Shown: one piece after another, positions 11,474-20,063 of the stretch | Position numbering within the stretch: the stretch's first letter is position 1 | How the letters are laid out: each line of letters opens with the position of its first letter | Assembly: GCA_030522415.1 (NCBI GenBank) | Contig: CM060112.1 | Span: 8,971,001 to 9,035,000, forward strand | DNA length: 64,000 nt | Origin: Channallabes apus | Lineage: Eukaryota > Chordata > Actinopteri > Siluriformes > Clariidae | Direction: 5' to 3' | The notes under the pieces: generated by a model | Told to the model about the DNA's origin: nothing | The model's database searches: none | Seen by the model: only the letters and a program-made list of their open reading frames with translations | Program-made: the position numbers and the translations under genes

Positions 11474-13094
11474 CAGTGGTGTGAAAAACTATTTGCCCCC
11501 TTCCTGATTTCTTATTCTTCTGCATGTTTGTCACACTTAAATGTTTCTGCTCATCAAAAACCGTTAACTATTAGTCAAAGATAACATAATTGAACACAAA
11601 ATGCAGTTTTTAAATGAAGGTTTACGTTATTAAGGGAGAAAAAAAACTCCAAATCTACATGGCCCTGTGTGAAAAAGTGATTGCCCCCCTTATTAAAAAG
11701 TAACTTAACTGTGGTTTATCACACCTGAGTTCAATTTCTGTAGTCACCCCCAGGCCTGATTACTGCCACACCTGTTTCAATCAAGAAATCACTTAAATAG
11801 GAGCTACCTGACACAGAGAAGTAGACCAAAAGCACCTCAAAAGCTAGACATCATGCCAAGATCCAAAGAAATTCAGGAACAAATGAGAACAAAAGTAATT
11901 GAGATCTATCAGTCTGGTAAAGGTTATAAAGCCATTTCTAAAGCTTTGGGACTCCAGCGAACCACAGTGAGAGCCATTATCCACAAATGGCAAAAACATG
12001 GAACAGTGGTGAACCTTCCCAGGAGTGGCTGGCCGACCAAAATTACCCCAAGAGCGCAGAGACAACTCATCCGAGAGGCCACAAAAGACCCCAGGACAAC
12101 ATCTAAAGAACTGCAGGCCTCACTTGCCTCAATTAAGGTCAGTGTTCACGACTCCACCATAAGAAAGAGACTGGGCAAAAACGGCCTGCATGGCAGATTT
12201 CCAAGGCGCAAACCACTTTTAAGCAAAAAGAACATTAAGGCTCGTCTCAATTTTGCTAAAAAAACATCTCAATGATTGCCAAGACTTTTGGGAAAATACC
12301 TTGTGGACCGACGAGACAAAAGTTGAACTTTTTGGAAGGTGCGTGTCCCGTTACATCTGGCGTAAAAGTAACACAGCATTTCAGAAAAAGAACATCATAC
12401 CAACAGTAAAATATGGTGGTGGTAGTGTGATGGTCTGGGGTTGTTTTGCTGCTTCAGGACCTGGAAGGCTTGCTGTGATAGATGGAACCATGAATTCTAC
12501 TGTCTACCAAAAAATCCTGAAGGAGAATGTCTGGCCATCTGTTCGTCAACTCAAGCTGAAGCGATCATGGGTGCTGCAGCAGGACAATGGCCCAAAACGC
12601 ACCAGCAAATCCACCTCTGAATGGCTGAAGAAAAACAAAATGAAGACTTTGGAGTGGCCTAGTCAAAGTCCTGACCTGAATCCTATTGAGATGTTGTGGC
12701 ATGACCTTAAAAAGGCGGTTCATGCTAGAAAACCCTCAAATAAAGCTGAATTACAACAATTCTGCAAAGATGAGTGGGCCAAAATTCCTCCAGAGCGCTG
12801 TAAAAGACTCGTTGCAAGTTATCGCAAACGCTTGATTGCAGTTATTGCTGCTAAGGGTGGCCCAACCAGTTATTAGGTTCAGGGGGCAATTACTTTTTCA
12901 CACAGGGCCATGTAGGTTTGGATTTTTTTTTCTTCCTAAATAATAAAACCCCTCATTTAAAAACTGCATTTTGTGTTTACTTGTGTTATCTTTGACTAAT
13001 AGTTAAATGTGTTTGATGATCAGAAACATTTTGTGTGACAAACATGCAAAAGAATAAGAGATCAGGAGGGGGCAAATAGTTTTTCACACCACTG
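11474..13094 (+). mobile_element. Tc1-like transposon (copy B)
   Basis: A complete 1621-bp element. Its inverted ends start CAGTGGTGTGAAAAACTATTTG and are bounded by TA (11472-11473 and 13095-13096). The ends are inverted for about 200 bp. It is the same family as copy C at 37188-38810, from which it differs at few positions. The TA target lay in the TATA-like box of the DIRS terminal palindrome. Confidence 0.95.
11853..12876 (+). pseudogene. Tc1 transposase (copy B), one frameshift
   Basis: This is a DDE transposase of about 340 codons. The first frame (11853-12275) carries the helix-turn-helix DNA-binding domain (YKAISKALGLQRTTVRAII) and the GRPTKI-type hinge, here GWPTKI. An extra A in the A-run near 12258-12264 shifts the frame. 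The second frame (to 12876) carries WTDETK with the first catalytic Asp, QQDNGPKR around the second, and SQSPDLNPIEMLW with the final Glu (DD34E type). In copy C the second motif reads QDNDPKHTS, so this copy also changed there. A single-base insertion makes it a very recent pseudogene. Confidence 0.93.
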
Positions 13095-13095
13095 T

Positions 13096-13150
13096 ATATA
13101 ACCTCGGTCAGGTGACATCATCTGATTAGATCAGGTGGAGGTTATAAATA
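13096..13150. promoter_or_regulatory. TATA-flanked palindrome in DIRS-B terminal repeat
   Basis: TATAACCTCGGTCAGGTGA faces TCAGGTGGAGGTTATAAATA across about 12 bp, matching the copy A palindrome at 8327-8382. The left TATA-like box is immediately beside the TA where Tc1 copy B inserted. The promoter role is inferred from the TATA boxes and conservation in both copies. Confidence 0.6.
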
Positions 13151-13417
13151 CCGGAAAGCCGGCAACAAACCCTCAGATTATTTGTCTGAATGGACGTCCG
13201 GTCACATGGTAGTGCGGCGTTCGGACGCAGCATCTCGTTCCCGCCTCTCAGGGAACAGGGATACAGCAAAGTAACCCAAGACATTCCCTTTTCGAGGCTT
13301 CACTCAATGCTGCGTTAGAACGCTTATGGGAACGAGAATACCAACGCCGCCGCACTACAGGTGTCTGGACCCCAAGGTTGTGTAGCGTGTGCGCACAAGA
13401 CCGAGAAGGTCTCAGAT

Positions 13418-14740
13418 TCATGTCCGGGAAGCTGACCCGAGGACTCGTGAGCCCGGAGTGGCATGGACATTCAGACGATAAAATCTTATAAATGTGTGCG
13501 GAGAGGACCAACCCGCCGCGTCACACACTTGTTGCAGGGGAGTACCTCTTGCAAGAGCAATAGATGAGGCGACCCCTCTGGTTGAATGAGCCCTGACTCC
13601 TAGGGGCGAAGTGAGTCCACGCGCCTCGTAGGAGAGGGCAATAGCATCTCTCACCCAGTGTGACAGAGTATGTGTGGTGGCAGCCGCCCCCCGGTTGCGG
13701 CCTCCATAACATATAAAGAGTTGCTGTGACTTACGCCACTGGCTGGTGCGGTGGACATAAGCCTGAAGAGCACGTACTGGGCACAGTAGGTGAAATTTCT
13801 CCTGCTTCAAATCCACAAAAGGCAGAGGACAGAAGGCTTCCAGGATGACAGGGTACATGGTTAAGAAAGGAACTTTCGGTAGATAGTTTGGGTGAGGATG
13901 CAGAATGGCCTTGACTAGCCCAGGGGCAAAGTCCAGGCAAGATGGGGAGACTGACAATGCACGCAGGTCTCCGATCCTCTTTAGAGAGGTGATGGCCATA
14001 AGAAGAACCATCTTGAGAATCAGAAGCTTGTCGGGCGCTGACTCTAGCATTTCAAAAGGAGTGTCGATCAGACCTTCGAGCACGATAGATAAATCCCATG
14101 AGGGAGCTGTGACTCTAGTGGGTGGCCTCAACCGTTTAGCTCCACGAATGAAACGGGCAACTAAACGGTGATTTCCCACAGTAACCCCTTCAGTCAGGAC
14201 GTGGCAGGCTGAAATAGCGGCCACGTACGTTCTGAGGGTACTAGGGCACAAGCCCGAGGACAATTTCTCTTGCAGGACTCTTGCAGACTCCTGGAGTCTC
14301 AAGGGAGCCAGAACTGCATCCATGCATTTTGTGTATGTGTGGGGTGATAAGGCTATACCGAATGGAAGAACCCGAAATTGGTAGGCTTTTCCCCCAAAAG
14401 CAAACCTCAGGAACTTCCTGTGCTGTGGCAAAATTTCTATGTGGAAATATGCGTCCTTTAAATCTATTATCACAAACCAATCCTGTGATTGGATTTGTGA
14501 AACAATAGTTTTTATGGTCAACATTTTGAAGTTGCATTTTTTGAGATAGCGGTTCAAACCGCAAAGATCCAGAATTGGACGCAGACCCCCATCCTTTTTG
14601 GGGACCAGGAAGTACCGACTGTAGTAACCTGACTCCATATCTGGAGGAGGAACCTGTTCTATGGCTCCCATCTGCAGTAATTTCTGGAGTTCGGAACTCA
14701 GAAAATGCACCCTTTTCGGTATCACGGAAGTGGAGACCAC
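13418..14740 (-). CDS. DIRS RT-tyrosine recombinase fusion, in-frame deletion
   Basis: The open frame of 440 codons starts with the RT N-terminal region: KKDGGLRPILDLCGLNRY at about residues 49-66, WFVIIDLKDAYFHIEILPQ around 87-106, and VLPFGIALSPHTYTKCMD. Near residue 150 it passes straight into the recombinase (LCPSTLRTYVAAISACHVL). The recombinase keeps the conserved Arg region (RIGDLRALS), the HxxR box (HSTRGVASSIALARG) and the tyrosine region (GWSSPHTFIRFY). The YLDD catalytic RT motif, RNase H and linker are absent compared with copy A. It could at most supply a recombinase, or move with help from complete copies. Whether it is expressed is unknown. Confidence 0.85.
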   Translation of the reverse strand: MVSTSVIPKRVHFLSSELQKLLQMGAIEQVPPPDMESGYYSRYFLVPKKDGGLRPILDLCGLNRYLKKCNFKMLTIKTIVSQIQSQDWFVIIDLKDAYFHIEILPQHRKFLRFAFGGKAYQFRVLPFGIALSPHTYTKCMDAVLAPLRLQESARVLQEKLSSGLCPSTLRTYVAAISACHVLTEGVTVGNHRLVARFIRGAKRLRPPTRVTAPSWDLSIVLEGLIDTPFEMLESAPDKLLILKMVLLMAITSLKRIGDLRALSVSPSCLDFAPGLVKAILHPHPNYLPKVPFLTMYPVILEAFCPLPFVDLKQEKFHLLCPVRALQAYVHRTSQWRKSQQLFICYGGRNRGAAATTHTLSHWVRDAIALSYEARGLTSPLGVRAHSTRGVASSIALARGTPLQQVCDAAGWSSPHTFIRFYRLNVHATPGSRVLGSASRT

Positions 14741-15075
14741 GCCGTTGAAACGCGGAGGGCGATATGCAAACTGTATCCTGTATCCTTTCTCTACAATCTT
14801 TTAAACCCAGGGGGATATGCCTGGCAGTAGCTTCCACGCTGCCAGCTTCTCCGAAAGGGGTGCAAGTACTTGTACGGGGCTGGGGGGTGTTAGTGGTTCA
14901 GTGTCCTGGAATATAGCAGGATGCGACCGAAGGACTAACGTGTCGGAGACCGGTGTTGTCCGAAACACCAAAGGCGGCGGAAACTGAACATCGATCTCCT
15001 GGGGGTGCCCGGGGGGGCATGCTCCTATATGCCCGTCCCCAGGGGGGGTCACCCAGACGGTACTGAGCTCTGCTC

Positions 15076-16047
15076 TCAGGAACGCTTCTTGGCGAAGAAG
15101 ACAGAGTGGTCTATTTTTTGGGGGGCAGCCTGAGGGGGGCGCCGAGCCGTACCCCAGTCCTTACGGGGGGGTGCGCGGCTACTAACGCTTTCCTTCTGCA
15201 CCTCTCGTCTAGCGAGACTCAGATCGGGTCGAGGTTGGGTGGCCGATGGCCTCGACACCTGGGCACGGCGTCGGATAAATTTCCCAAAAGCTTGTTCATA
15301 GAGACTGGCCTCTCTAAATCTGGTGGCGACAGTATTTACTGCTTCGCCAAATAGGCCTGTGGGTGAGATGGGAGCATCGAGAAGGAATGCCCGATCTTTG
15401 TCCTTAATACCAGTTAGATTTAGCCAGAGGTGCCTCTCTGCAGACACCAGGGAGGCCATAGAACAGCCAATAGCACGAGCTGTCTGTTTCGTCACACACA
15501 GGGACAGATCAGTAGCCCGGCGTAATTCTATGAACGCTTCCTGATTCATATTGCCGCTCGTGCTCAGATCATTCAGCAGGTCAGCCTGATACGCCTGCAA
15601 AACCGCCATGGTGTGCAAGGAAGCGCTGGCCTGACCAGCTGCTTGGAACGCCTTCCCTAACAGGGTAGAAGAAGTTTTTCATGACTTGGAGGGAAGGGTT
15701 GGCTTTTTTAATGAGGATGATGTTCCAGGAGCGAGATAGCCCACGAGCGTCTCCTCAATCTGGGGCATCATCACATAACCCTGTGCCTTTGCATCAACAA
15801 TGTTCGAATAAAACGAAGTTGAAGGTACAAAAATAGGGGAAGAAAAAGGACGTCTCCATGAACGAGATAACTCGTTGTGGAGATCATCAAAAAAGGGGAG
15901 AGAGCGGCGTTGTGGCGCCATCTCCTGGCCACCCGACAGAAATCTGTCATCCAGTTTGGAACGTTTTGTATGAGCTTGCTCCTGTGGCCAGTCAATGTGT
16001 AAACGTTCGACTGCGCATGTTACAACCTCAATTAATTCCTCATACTC
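15076..16047 (-). pseudogene. DIRS gag-like ORF1, copy B, one stop
   Basis: From about 16047 the minus frame reads through EYEELIEVVTCAVERLHIDW, DDRFLSGGQEM, GYVMMPQIEETLVGYLAPG and LHTMAVLQAYQADLLNDLS. It ends with a basic tail (FIRRRAQVSRPS) and a Pro/Arg-rich C-terminus. One in-frame TGA at about 15676-15678 interrupts it within PTLPSKS; the frame is otherwise open on both sides of the stop. The N-terminal cysteine region found in copy A is lost by truncation at about 16050. The protein would package DIRS RNA. It is annotated as a pseudogene because of the stop and the missing start. Confidence 0.8.
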
Positions 16048-16050
16048 TTT

Positions 16051-16689
16051 AGTTTATTTACAGGTTCTAAAGCATGGGAGCAATAAATGATTTCAGGAGA
16101 GGGCCAAGGCCAACATAACAAAACACACTAACTGTTTGTGGGAGTACTAAATAACCTAACCAGGTAAAATAAAAGAAATCAACAAAGGCTTTCCTCAACT
16201 CCCTTACTAACTGAAAAACAGGAATAAACATGGGTTAAACAAAATAAAAGGGCACCCTCTCCCTAGGGCTTCCCATTTAACTATAACAAAAATAAAAAAT
16301 AGCCAAGTTAGACTACCAAAAAAAATATATATTAAAGTAGGTTGCAGGGGAGTCTGGAGCAGGGGAGAAGTGAGCTTCTCCTCGGGAATGCGTGCACTGA
16401 TCTTTTGTAGCAGCCGTCTGTAGCCACCCTCTGATTGGCATCACCTGTGAGCATTTAACTGCCAAGCAAGCAGAATGAGTGAGAGAGAGAGCACACACAG
16501 CACAGGAACCAGACAGCCACACCCAAAGGGCGGGGAAAACCACACCCCAAATGAATATTAATACACATACATCCCTAGGGATGCAACAATTACAAACTTT
16601 GTAAAACTTTAAGTTTGTGTTAACACTTTATTGAACATGAGTGTTTATATTAACTTATTATTATTACATTTATATAAATGTAAAAAAAT
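16051..16689. other. Unrecognised sequence between DIRS-B and L1
   Basis: This holds a T-rich/A-rich low-complexity section (16280-16340), a GAGAGAGAG tract near 16481 and GC-richer sequence around 16360-16540. It may be part of an unrecognised element because its left edge truncates DIRS-B gag, but I see no terminal repeats or coding frame. Confidence 0.4.
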
Positions 16690-17656
16690 ATTTTAATCCG
16701 GGGGTGCTCTTGCATGGCAATGGAGTAGGACGTGTTTGGCTCGTGCTCTCGCGGAACTCTTGTTTTTTTTATGTAATAAGCGCTTTATTTTACAAAACAG
16801 TACAACAAATTTGATATGATTTACCCTCTGAAATAAGGGGGAAATTAATATGAGGGTCAATGGCGGAAAAACTACGCAAATATAAATACGACGCATCATC
16901 CAACACTAGGCCCAATGTCGCCTCGTCTTCGTGCTCCACCGTCACCCGGTCGCGAGCAACACCACCCCTTCCGGGCAGTCCGGAGAAAATGGATGCTGAG
17001 GCCTTGAAATCCGAGATTCTTCGCTAATTAAGGCTGAACTAAAAAACGCGCTTGCCGATGATTTCAACGACCTTAAAAACGAGATACAATCCGTCAAAAG
17101 GGAAATTATAAATAATGCGGCGGCGTTTCACTCCGAAATCGAACAGATGAAGACCGTGATACAGGAGGTGGAAGGCGGCCTTTCAACGTGGTCGGACGAG
17201 GTGACAACTTTAAAATCTGTGGTCACTTGTTTGAAAACAGAGGTAGCTGAGCTAAGAGGGAAATGTGAGGACATGGAGGGAAGGATGAGGAGGTGTAATA
17301 TCTGTCACGTTGTGGTGTTACGGGCTGTTCTTATCGCCGTGGGCATATTAAAGGCAGGCATAAACGCAGGGGGGTTGGATTAACAAAAAAAATGTCTTTA
17401 TTCAAAAACACTCAAAACCAAAATAAAACACTGGCTCTGAAAGCATACCATCACACACATACCAGGAATTCGGGATCAAAACCCCCACAGGGGGACACGG
17501 AACAACACCCATTCAAGGGAAAACGAAACAAAACACACTTAATGATAAGAGAACTTAAACACACTCAAGGGGCACCAGAAACATAACACACTCTGACTCT
17601 GGGAGCTGGTACACATAATCTCCGTCTATGGTGAGATACCATCTCTGTAACATGTA

Positions 17657-18010
17657 GGCTCTAATACCTGAAACATACAATAACATACAGTGACAAGAGC
17701 TCAGTGTTGTGACACAGGCTCGGACATACAGGCTCTAATACCTGAAACATATAGTGACCAGAGCTCTGTTGTAACACAGGCTCTGGGATACAGGCTCTAA
17801 TACCTGAAACATATAGTGATCAGAGCTCTGTTGTGACACAGGCTCTGGGATACAGGCTCTAATACCTGAAACATATAGTGACCAGAGCTCTCTGTTGTGA
17901 CACAGGCTCTGGTATCCAGACTCTAATACCTGGAACATATAGTGACCAGAGCTCTGTGTTGTGACACAGGCTCTGGGATACAGGCTCTAATACCTGGAAC
18001 ATATAGTGAC
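17657..18010 (-). repeat. 62-bp minisatellite inside element 1 LTR
   Basis: About five and a half tandem units contain CTCTAATACCTGAAACATA and the CAGAGCTCTGTTGTGACACAG-type half. The matching array in the other LTR is at about 20408-20750 and lacks part of the units. Open frames on the minus strand with a repeated FQVLEP motif arise from this array and are not treated as genes. Confidence 0.85.
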
Positions 18011-18339
18011 ATATAACAAACAGTAACAGACTCAAGACATACATAGACGGTATAACCCAAGCTCGGTTAGGTGGTAACTAAAGCAGGGCTCTACGAGCGG
18101 CACCCACATTCGCCATAGCGCATCACGCATGCACGCTCCTATGAGTGACCAACGCTCCATCCTAGGAGCTACCCATCCACACGCTCACCTCGATGAGCGG
18201 CACTCTCTCCCACACGTATAGCTAACACCTGGAAAACATACACACCCATACTCACCTACGCCCATCATACGCACACCCACACAAACCCACACGTAACCCA
18301 CGCTCCTATGAGCGGCCTTACACAAACACACACCTAACA

Positions 18340-18560
18340 AACACATGCATATCATACACACCTATACTCACCTAAGCACATCAAACATACCCACACACGT
18401 AAGCTATGCTCCTATGAGCGGCCCTAAACACACACACACACACACACACATGCATATCATACACACCTATACACACCTAAGCTCATCACACATACCCACA
18501 CACGTAAGCCACGCTCCTATGAGCGGCCCTACACACACACACACACACACACATGCAAAA
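18340..18560. repeat. CA-rich microsatellites in element 1 LTR
   Basis: Runs of (CA)n near 18426-18450 and 18530-18552 are interspersed with a ~120-bp repeated unit containing CACGCTCCTATGAGCGGCC. The equivalent tract in the other LTR (21165-21295) has different CA lengths, as expected of microsatellite drift. Confidence 0.8.
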
Positions 18561-19049
18561 CCTATACACCTATACTCACCTAAGCACATCACACATACAC
18601 ACTTAAACCCGCACTGAAACCACGCTCCTATGAGCGGCACTACAGGCAAACGCCAACCCGGCTAAGAGTCGCGCTATACACGCGCACACACACACACACC
18701 CACAGAACAAACACTCACATTCATACACACTCGTAGAGTATACCCAGGAGCCGAGCTTAGGTTACATACCGGGAGAGTCTCCAGAGACCGGGGAAGGGCA
18801 CTAGGAATTGGTGAGAGACACAAACGACTTGACAAGGGCAATAGAAACACAGGGGTAACCATCACAGCTTCCAGACACGTAACTAAGGGTGAAATCAAAG
18901 AAACACATAATTACATTCACTCAGAAAACACATTCTCAGAGCCAGTCTAACACAAAGTGAAATTAAACAAAACAAAAGCCCACTAGACAATAACAATGTT
19001 CGACCCAGTTTCCCAGAGCTAATAGCTTTTTATACAAGTTCTAATGAGC

Positions 19050-19092
19050 CACCTCAGCACAGGTGAAACTTTGTCATCACCTGACCGAGGTG
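19050..19092 (-). promoter_or_regulatory. Promoter palindrome, element 1 left LTR
   Basis: CACCTCAGCACAGGTGA faces TCACCTGACCGAGGTG across about 10 bp. On the minus strand TATAAAAAG follows within about 20 bp. The equivalent in the other LTR is 21791-21833. E-box CACCTG/CAGGTG cores are in both arms. Confidence 0.6.
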
Positions 19093-19175
19093 CCTTCTGG
19101 GAAACTGGGTCTTCTAACAAAAAACTACAGAAACCAAAATTCAGCCACAGTGCCCTCTAGGGGCAGTCCCTTACA

Positions 19176-19210
19176 GTACCCCCCACCCCTTACAACGCTC
19201 CAATGGAGCG
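19176..19210 (-). other. Polypurine tract and preceding hairpin, element 1
   Basis: On the minus strand the hairpin CGCTCC-ATT-GGAGCG (19210-19196) is followed by a purine-rich tract AAGGGGTGGGGGGTAC up to the LTR. A hairpin of the same design stands at the same place in element 2 (45614-45598). Confidence 0.65.
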
Positions 19211-20051
19211 CTATCGGCGATGTCTTCACCCACCTCTCCACATCGGCGATTTAGTTCGCTGAACTGGGTGGGAGGGTGGACGCGTTTGAACAGACTCCGA
19301 AGTCGTGCTGTGGGTGCAGCCGCTGGACCCTTTAGGTAGCCTGGGCTGTTGAGGCAGTACTGGATCGTTGGAGTAGGCCGGGCGGCGGAGGCAGCACTGA
19401 ACCACTCGCGCATCCCGCGCAGCGAATGCAGCACTGGGTCTTCCTCCAAGCCGGGCGGCCGATGCAGCACTGGGTTGTCCTAAGCGCCAGGCAATGGGTG
19501 CAGCCTTGATTCGCCTTTGCAGCTAGACTCCGGCGACGGCTCTCGCTCATTGTCGGGTGTTGGTGGACTCCGGAGGCTGATGCAGGATGGTGGAAGCAGT
19601 CTTGGATCCTTTGATGAACCTAGCTGACGAGGCAGTGCCAGATCGAGGTGGACCAGGCGGCGGAGGCAGCATTGCATCGCTCGGGAAACTCGAGCCTCGT
19701 AGGCAGCGCTGGGTTGTCCTCCTAGTCGGGTGGCCCGTGCTCGGGTTGTCCTCTCAGCCAGGTGATGGGGATGATCTGGATCCTTTCTATGGACCCGGCT
19801 GATGAGACAGCACCGGATCCTGTGGACCGAGCGGCGGAGGCAGCACTGCGTCGCTCCGGAAAGTTGAGCCTCATAGGCAGCGCGGGGTTGTCCTCCCAGC
19901 CGGGCGGTCGATGCAGTGCTGGGTTATTCTCCCAGCCGGTGCCTCCACTACTGCTCTCGCCTAGTCACAGAGTCTCACCTGAGGTTCTCAAAAAAAAAAG
20001 GGGGTGAAGGGACCTTTACTGTGGGATCCCCCTGCTATGCCCTTGTATGTA

Positions 20052-20062
20052 GGTCGAGCATT
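20052..20062 (-). other. Self-complementary primer-binding site, element 1
   Basis: On the minus strand the sequence after the 5' LTR is one G (20063) then AATGCTCGACC. It does not begin TGG, as a tRNA-primed site would. It matches the complement of the predicted first 11 nt of the transcript exactly, and the identity stops after 11 nt on both sides. Confidence 0.65.
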
Positions 20063-20063
20063 C

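Larger units (their letters stand above)
11345..13410. repeat. DIRS terminal repeat shared by copies A and B, split by Tc1
   Basis: The segment 11345-11473 and its continuation 13095-13410 form one DIRS terminal repeat region. It has an inverted pair of about 55 bp: GGGTTACTTTGCTGTAACCC with the GAGGCGGGAACGAG block near 11345-11400, and its complement near 13214-13285. To the left begins gag of copy A and to the right the recombinase of copy B, so the two elements abut through a single terminal region. A Tc1 element (11474-13094) interrupts it. Confidence 0.75.
13411..16050 (-). mobile_element. DIRS-type retrotransposon, copy B (internally deleted)
   Basis: On the minus strand the order is gag (16047-15076), a linker, then one frame (14740-13418) that joins RT directly to tyrosine recombinase. 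The central RT catalytic motif and RNase H are deleted. The gag N-terminus, with the cysteine region seen in copy A, is missing, and the element is cut at about 16050. It is in the same orientation as copy A and shares a terminal repeat with it. Copy B is better preserved than copy A. Confidence 0.85.
17303..19175 (-). repeat. Element 1 downstream LTR
   Basis: This 1873-bp LTR begins (minus strand) TGTAAGGGACTGCCCCTAG and ends CGTGACA. It contains a 62-bp minisatellite (17657-18010), CA-rich microsatellites (18340-18560) and repeated CTCCTATGAGCGG motifs. Relative to the other LTR it has an extra minisatellite copy and substitutions, including one inside the predicted RNA-start 11-mer (GTTCGACC at about 19000 instead of GCTCGACC). 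Confidence 0.9.
19176..20063 (-). other. Element 1 internal region, repeat-derived ORF remnant
   Basis: The 888 bp between LTRs is GC-rich and made of irregular repeats with motifs GCAGCACTG, GGGTTGTCCT and CCGGGCGG. No gag, protease, RT or integrase motif is seen. On the minus strand several overlapping frames exist; the one ending at the LTR reads LERCKGWGVL at its C-terminus, resembling the LRRSIFWGVIL end of the giant ORF of element 2. I interpret it as a decayed repetitive ORF of the same kind. That interpretation is inference. Confidence 0.5.

Noticed and set aside
17735..18044. Minus-strand frames with repeated FQVLEP peptides
   Set aside because: They are translations of the 62-bp LTR minisatellite and differ between the two LTRs by array length.
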